DNA of 64,000 nucleotides from assembly GCA_965247245.1 (NCBI GenBank), contig CBDFGV010000003.1:930001-994000 (forward strand). Reading direction: 5' to 3'. This DNA comes from Tectiglobus sp965247245 (GTDB lineage: Bacteria; Pseudomonadota; Alphaproteobacteria; Rhizobiales; Hyphomicrobiaceae). Below the pieces are notes generated by a model. The model saw only the letters and a program-made list of their open reading frames with translations, ran no database searches and was not told the DNA's origin. Positions 60,990-64,000 of this stretch are shown piece by piece (within the stretch, counting starts at the first letter, position 1; each line of letters begins with the position of its first letter). A program made the position numbers and the translations under genes.

Positions 60990-62735
60990 CTAGGCCGCAG
61001 ATTCAGCTCGTTCCAATTGGAGGTACTCGTTTAAGGGGATCGGTCTTTGAAAGAAGTATCCCTGCGCCATATCTATACCGAACTCCTTCACCAGGCGCAG
61101 CTGCTCCTGGTTCTCGATGCCTTCTGCAACCATCTTGACGCCAAGCGCTCGCGACATCGTGCATACGGCTTCAAGGATACCTCGAGATCTCGCATCTTGC
61201 AGATCTGTCAGGAAGGCCCGGTCCAGTTTAATCACAGTAAAAGGAAATTGCTTGATACAGAACAGCGAGGAGTGGCCCGCACCAAAGTCATCCAGCGCAA
61301 CCGTGGCGCCGAGATCGGCAAGCCGCTGCAGGTCAGAGAGCACGGCGTCGTCATTATCGAAACACACGTTCTCAGTGACCTCGAACCAAAACCTCCGAGC
61401 CTCAAGATCAGAGCTCGCAATTCGGCGCTCGAAGTGACGAACGAACTCTCCATCTCCCAGCTGCGCAGCAGACAGGTTTACCGATACTGAAACCGAAGGA
61501 TCGATTGAAGCCGCTGCATTTGCAGACTGCTCAAACGTGCTCAAGCCCAGCTGATCGATCAAGCTCTGCGCTTCAGCAATGGCAATGAACTCGCTGGGAG
61601 GCACTGGCGTTCCATCTTTTCGCGTCCATCTCGCCAACGCTTCAAGAGCAGTGTTTTTACCAGTCTTCAAGTCCACGATCGATTGGAAACACACGCTGGT
61701 TTTATTGTTGTCGATGGCTTCGTTCAATTCGAGGATAAGGTCGAGCTCTTGACGTCGCCCATCTTCCAGTGCGCGACTGAACTGGATGAGCTGTCCCCGC
61801 CCACTCGCTTTCGCGCGGTAGAGAGCAAAGTCAGCGTTTGAGATCAACGTCTCGGAACAACGCTTGGTCTTACCCTTTGCATATCCATCCATACCGAAAC
61901 TTGCCGAAACTCGGAGTTTCTGGTCGTTCACTTCCATATCAAAATGAGCGTTTTGCAGAATTCGCTTGGCAACAGCGTCTGCTCCCGCAAACGGATCAGT
62001 CAGTATCAGCAATGCAAACTCATCGCCACCAAGTCGACATACAAAGTCTTCAGCCCGGGCAGTTGACTTCAAGCGCTGCGCAAAGGTCACAAGCGCATGG
62101 TCACCAACTTGATGACCATAGGTGTCATTTATTCTTTTGAAGCGATCCAGGTCAGCCAAAACCAGGATGAATGAACGCTCACCGGCTTGGCAAAGTGCTT
62201 TAAGTTTCCACGTAAAGTAATCGCGGTTGTACAGTCCAGTCAGGCTATCCGTCGTGGCACGCTTTTCAAGTTCCACGTGCGCTGACTCGAGCTCTTTCTC
62301 TCTGCGAATTTGGCTCGTGATGCAACGTCCAGAACCAATGTAACCAGCAAACCGGCCGTCCGGGTGCCTCAGTGGCGTGCCCGAGACCTCGACAAAATAT
62401 TCCTCGTCATCCTCACCAATCCAGCTGTACTCACAACATCTGAACGGGAGCTCGCGGCTAACAAGATCTGTGAGGTATTGGAGATTGTCATCATTGACAG
62501 CGTTGAAGCACTCGGAGCGACGGCGACCTATCAGACTCTCTGGTCGCAGCTTGATATGATCATAGACTTTCGGGCTGACATAGACAAAGCGGTGAGCTTC
62601 ATCAGTGATCCAAATCCAGTCTGACGTCACTTCAGCAATTGCTAGAAGCTGCTGCCTTGCTTTTGGATTGTTGAGCGCTTCCAGCTGCAACGCCGTCTCG
62701 ACTTGACTCTGCTCAGCAATATACGTTTCAGACAT
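60990..62735 (-). CDS. PAS-GGDEF-EAL cyclic-di-GMP protein
   Basis: A 581-residue signalling protein. A PAS-like domain spans ~residues 28-150 (W-I-W-I-T-D-E, G-R-F-A-G-Y-I-G-S-G), followed by a diguanylate cyclase domain with an intact G-G-D-E-F (near 238) and an EAL domain. The EAL domain keeps E-A-L, S-V-N-L-S, the Glu of F-E-V-T-E, D-D-F-G-A-G and I-K-L-D, so phosphodiesterase activity is expected. It is soluble: no membrane segments. Both activities may be balanced by the PAS ligand. Confidence 0.93.
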   Translation of the reverse strand: MSETYIAEQSQVETALQLEALNNPKARQQLLAIAEVTSDWIWITDEAHRFVYVSPKVYDHIKLRPESLIGRRRSECFNAVNDDNLQYLTDLVSRELPFRCCEYSWIGEDDEEYFVEVSGTPLRHPDGRFAGYIGSGRCITSQIRREKELESAHVELEKRATTDSLTGLYNRDYFTWKLKALCQAGERSFILVLADLDRFKRINDTYGHQVGDHALVTFAQRLKSTARAEDFVCRLGGDEFALLILTDPFAGADAVAKRILQNAHFDMEVNDQKLRVSASFGMDGYAKGKTKRCSETLISNADFALYRAKASGRGQLIQFSRALEDGRRQELDLILELNEAIDNNKTSVCFQSIVDLKTGKNTALEALARWTRKDGTPVPPSEFIAIAEAQSLIDQLGLSTFEQSANAAASIDPSVSVSVNLSAAQLGDGEFVRHFERRIASSDLEARRFWFEVTENVCFDNDDAVLSDLQRLADLGATVALDDFGAGHSSLFCIKQFPFTVIKLDRAFLTDLQDARSRGILEAVCTMSRALGVKMVAEGIENQEQLRLVKEFGIDMAQGYFFQRPIPLNEYLQLERAESAA

Positions 62736-62889
62736 GAGTTTAGTACTTGTTCAATAAGCGTCCACAGCAGCCAGTTCAGACAAGACCGGCCAATACGATC
62801 CATACATACTAAACCGGCGCCGTTGAAAATTCCTAAACTATAGGTTGTAGTTTTAGGCAGCTTGTCTGCTAAGTTTCATCGAATTGCAC

Positions 62890-64000
62890 CTAAGCGACGT
62901 CCAACGTTGGTTCATCGAAACAAGCAGACTGTCTCTCTTCAGTTGAGGAGACACTTACATCTTGCAGCTCGCACATGGCCTCCGCCGCCGTAATCGCCTC
63001 AGCAAGTTCATGAGGTGGTGTCGGTCGGGCGAAATAAAAACCTTGAATATGCTTACAACCAGCGGCCCGAACTGCCTCTAGCTGGTGCGGAGACTCAACC
63101 CCTTCAACGACAGTCTCGATGCCCAGGTCACGACCTAACGCGGCCGCGGCACGAACAATAGCGAGATGCTGCGAAGACTTCGGCAAGTCACTGACGAAGC
63201 TACGATCAACCTTAAGCCTATTGAACGGGAAGCTGGTCAGGTACCGCAGCGAAGAGTATCCCGTGCCAAAATCATCGAGCGCAAATCGCACGCCTAAGTC
63301 ATCGATCGCATGCAACGTCGCAACAACATCAGCTGTTTCATCGATCAACAGTGACTCGGTGATTTCAATCTTTAGTCTGCTGGGCTCCAGACCTGTCTTG
63401 GACAAAGCCTCTCGCAGCACACCGACCAACCTGTTTGTGCGAAATTGCAACGGCGAGACGTTGACCGAGACGTTGACGTGTTTGGGCCACTGAGCCGCCT
63501 GCCGGCAAGCTTCCTGAATGACCCAATCGCCGAGCGGAATTATCAGACCGGTTTGCTCGGCAATTGGAATGAACTCTCCAGGGGATATCCAGTTGCCATT
63601 ATCATTCCACCGCAGCAGGGCCTCGACAGACTCTACGCGCCGGCTTTCGACGTTGACAATGGGTTGGTAGTAAAGCGTGAACTGCTCGTTCTCAACGGCA
63701 CTGCGCATACGTGCCTCGACAATGCGCCTTCTACGCATGATCTTATTGAGTTTGTTGTCAAAAAAGCGATAGCAGCCCTTTCCGTCGGTCTTCGCTCTGT
63801 AGAGAGCAAGATCGGCATTCTGCATGAGGGACTCGATATCTTTTGTTCCCTCGTCAGCCAAAGCGACGCCCACACTGGCACCAACAATCAATGTATGACC
63901 GTCAACAGAAAACGGTGCTGCCAACGCTTCAACAATGCGTGCCGACAACGACTCGGCATCGCTGACATCTTGGGCTGGCAATTGAATAATCGAGAACTCA
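62890..64000 (-). CDS. GGDEF-EAL cyclic-di-GMP protein (partial, 5' end off window)
   Basis: The gene runs off the right edge. The first bases read in (T-)GAG-TTC, completing the D-E-F of a GGDEF motif, and the frame continues to a stop at 62890. The C-terminal EAL domain (~250 residues) keeps E-A-L, V-N-V-S, E-I-T-E-S, D-D-F-G-T-G-Y-S-S-L and V-D-R-S-F-V, so phosphodiesterase activity is likely. Sensory parts lie outside the window. It is tandem with the preceding PAS-GGDEF-EAL gene. Confidence 0.93.
   Translation of the reverse strand, partial: EFSIIQLPAQDVSDAESLSARIVEALAAPFSVDGHTLIVGASVGVALADEGTKDIESLMQNADLALYRAKTDGKGCYRFFDNKLNKIMRRRRIVEARMRSAVENEQFTLYYQPIVNVESRRVESVEALLRWNDNGNWISPGEFIPIAEQTGLIIPLGDWVIQEACRQAAQWPKHVNVSVNVSPLQFRTNRLVGVLREALSKTGLEPSRLKIEITESLLIDETADVVATLHAIDDLGVRFALDDFGTGYSSLRYLTSFPFNRLKVDRSFVSDLPKSSQHLAIVRAAAALGRDLGIETVVEGVESPHQLEAVRAAGCKHIQGFYFARPTPPHELAEAITAAEAMCELQDVSVSSTEERQSACFDEPTLDVA

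Noticed and set aside
1..64000. tRNA, rRNA, phage or complete transposase genes
   Set aside because: None recognised by eye on either strand; a tRNAscan-SE and ISfinder run would settle it.

Overview
The window looks like part of the chromosome of a metabolically versatile alphaproteobacterium, perhaps a marine or soil member of the Hyphomicrobiales. This rests on gene content and style only: moderately high GC, dense transport and catabolic operons each with a LysR regulator, phnDCEE, HyuAB pairs, a bacterial TTC38-like protein and Tex. I saw no rRNA, tRNA or CRISPR array, and no complete insertion sequence.

Layout. (1) 1-11.7 kb, phosphorus acquisition: the end of an SDR gene and an FAD amine-oxidase-like gene run towards a phnD-phnC-phnE-phnE importer operon. 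A divergent HAD-fold hydrolase follows, then a Na/Pi cotransporter-family protein, an MFS exporter, a Pit phosphate transporter and a NUDIX hydrolase. (2) 12.2-18.2 kb: a tightly packed catabolic operon (HyuA, HyuB, a small ferredoxin-like-fold protein, a cupin, an RraA-like aldolase and an alpha/beta hydrolase) with a divergent LysR regulator. (3) 19.4-26.7 kb: an FAD monooxygenase coupled to a small HD protein, a glutaminase, an SDR with a YCII-like protein and divergent LysR, pirin, and another LysR. (4) 26.9-34.1 kb: one co-directional run of an isochorismatase-like hydrolase, a Tat-exported YtcJ-type amidohydrolase, its cytoplasmic paralogue, a small GNAT, a short periplasmic adaptor and an MFS_3 exporter.

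(5) 34.3-42.9 kb, cell-surface glycosylation: two coupled methyltransferases, a GT-C-like membrane protein, a GT4, a GtrA flippase and a GT2 that together resemble a gtrABC system. A spermidine-synthase-like protein and a fatty acid desaturase follow. (6) 43.5-50.7 kb: a small membrane protein, LysR, 3-dehydroquinase, a Gfo/Idh/MocA dehydrogenase and a shikimate dehydrogenase (probably quinate/shikimate catabolism), then a TTC38-like TPR protein and a DszA/NtaA-type flavin monooxygenase. (7) 50.7-53.3 kb: an isolated two-gene unit encoding an exported eight-cysteine protein of unknown family and a lipoprotein secretin with no secretion-system partners. It is preceded by a 30-bp tandem repeat and is the least explained part of the window. 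(8) 53.5-64 kb, housekeeping and signalling: a DEAD-box RNA helicase with a leader hairpin, Tex, an ABC exporter, a fasciclin-domain protein and two cyclic-di-GMP enzymes, the second cut by the window end.

The best candidates for undescribed biology are the orphan secretin with its Cys-rich partner, the phosphonate cluster whose HAD enzyme has Phe where phosphatases have the second Asp, the HyuAB/RraA/cupin operon of unknown substrate, and the paired periplasmic and cytoplasmic amidohydrolases with a dedicated exporter.
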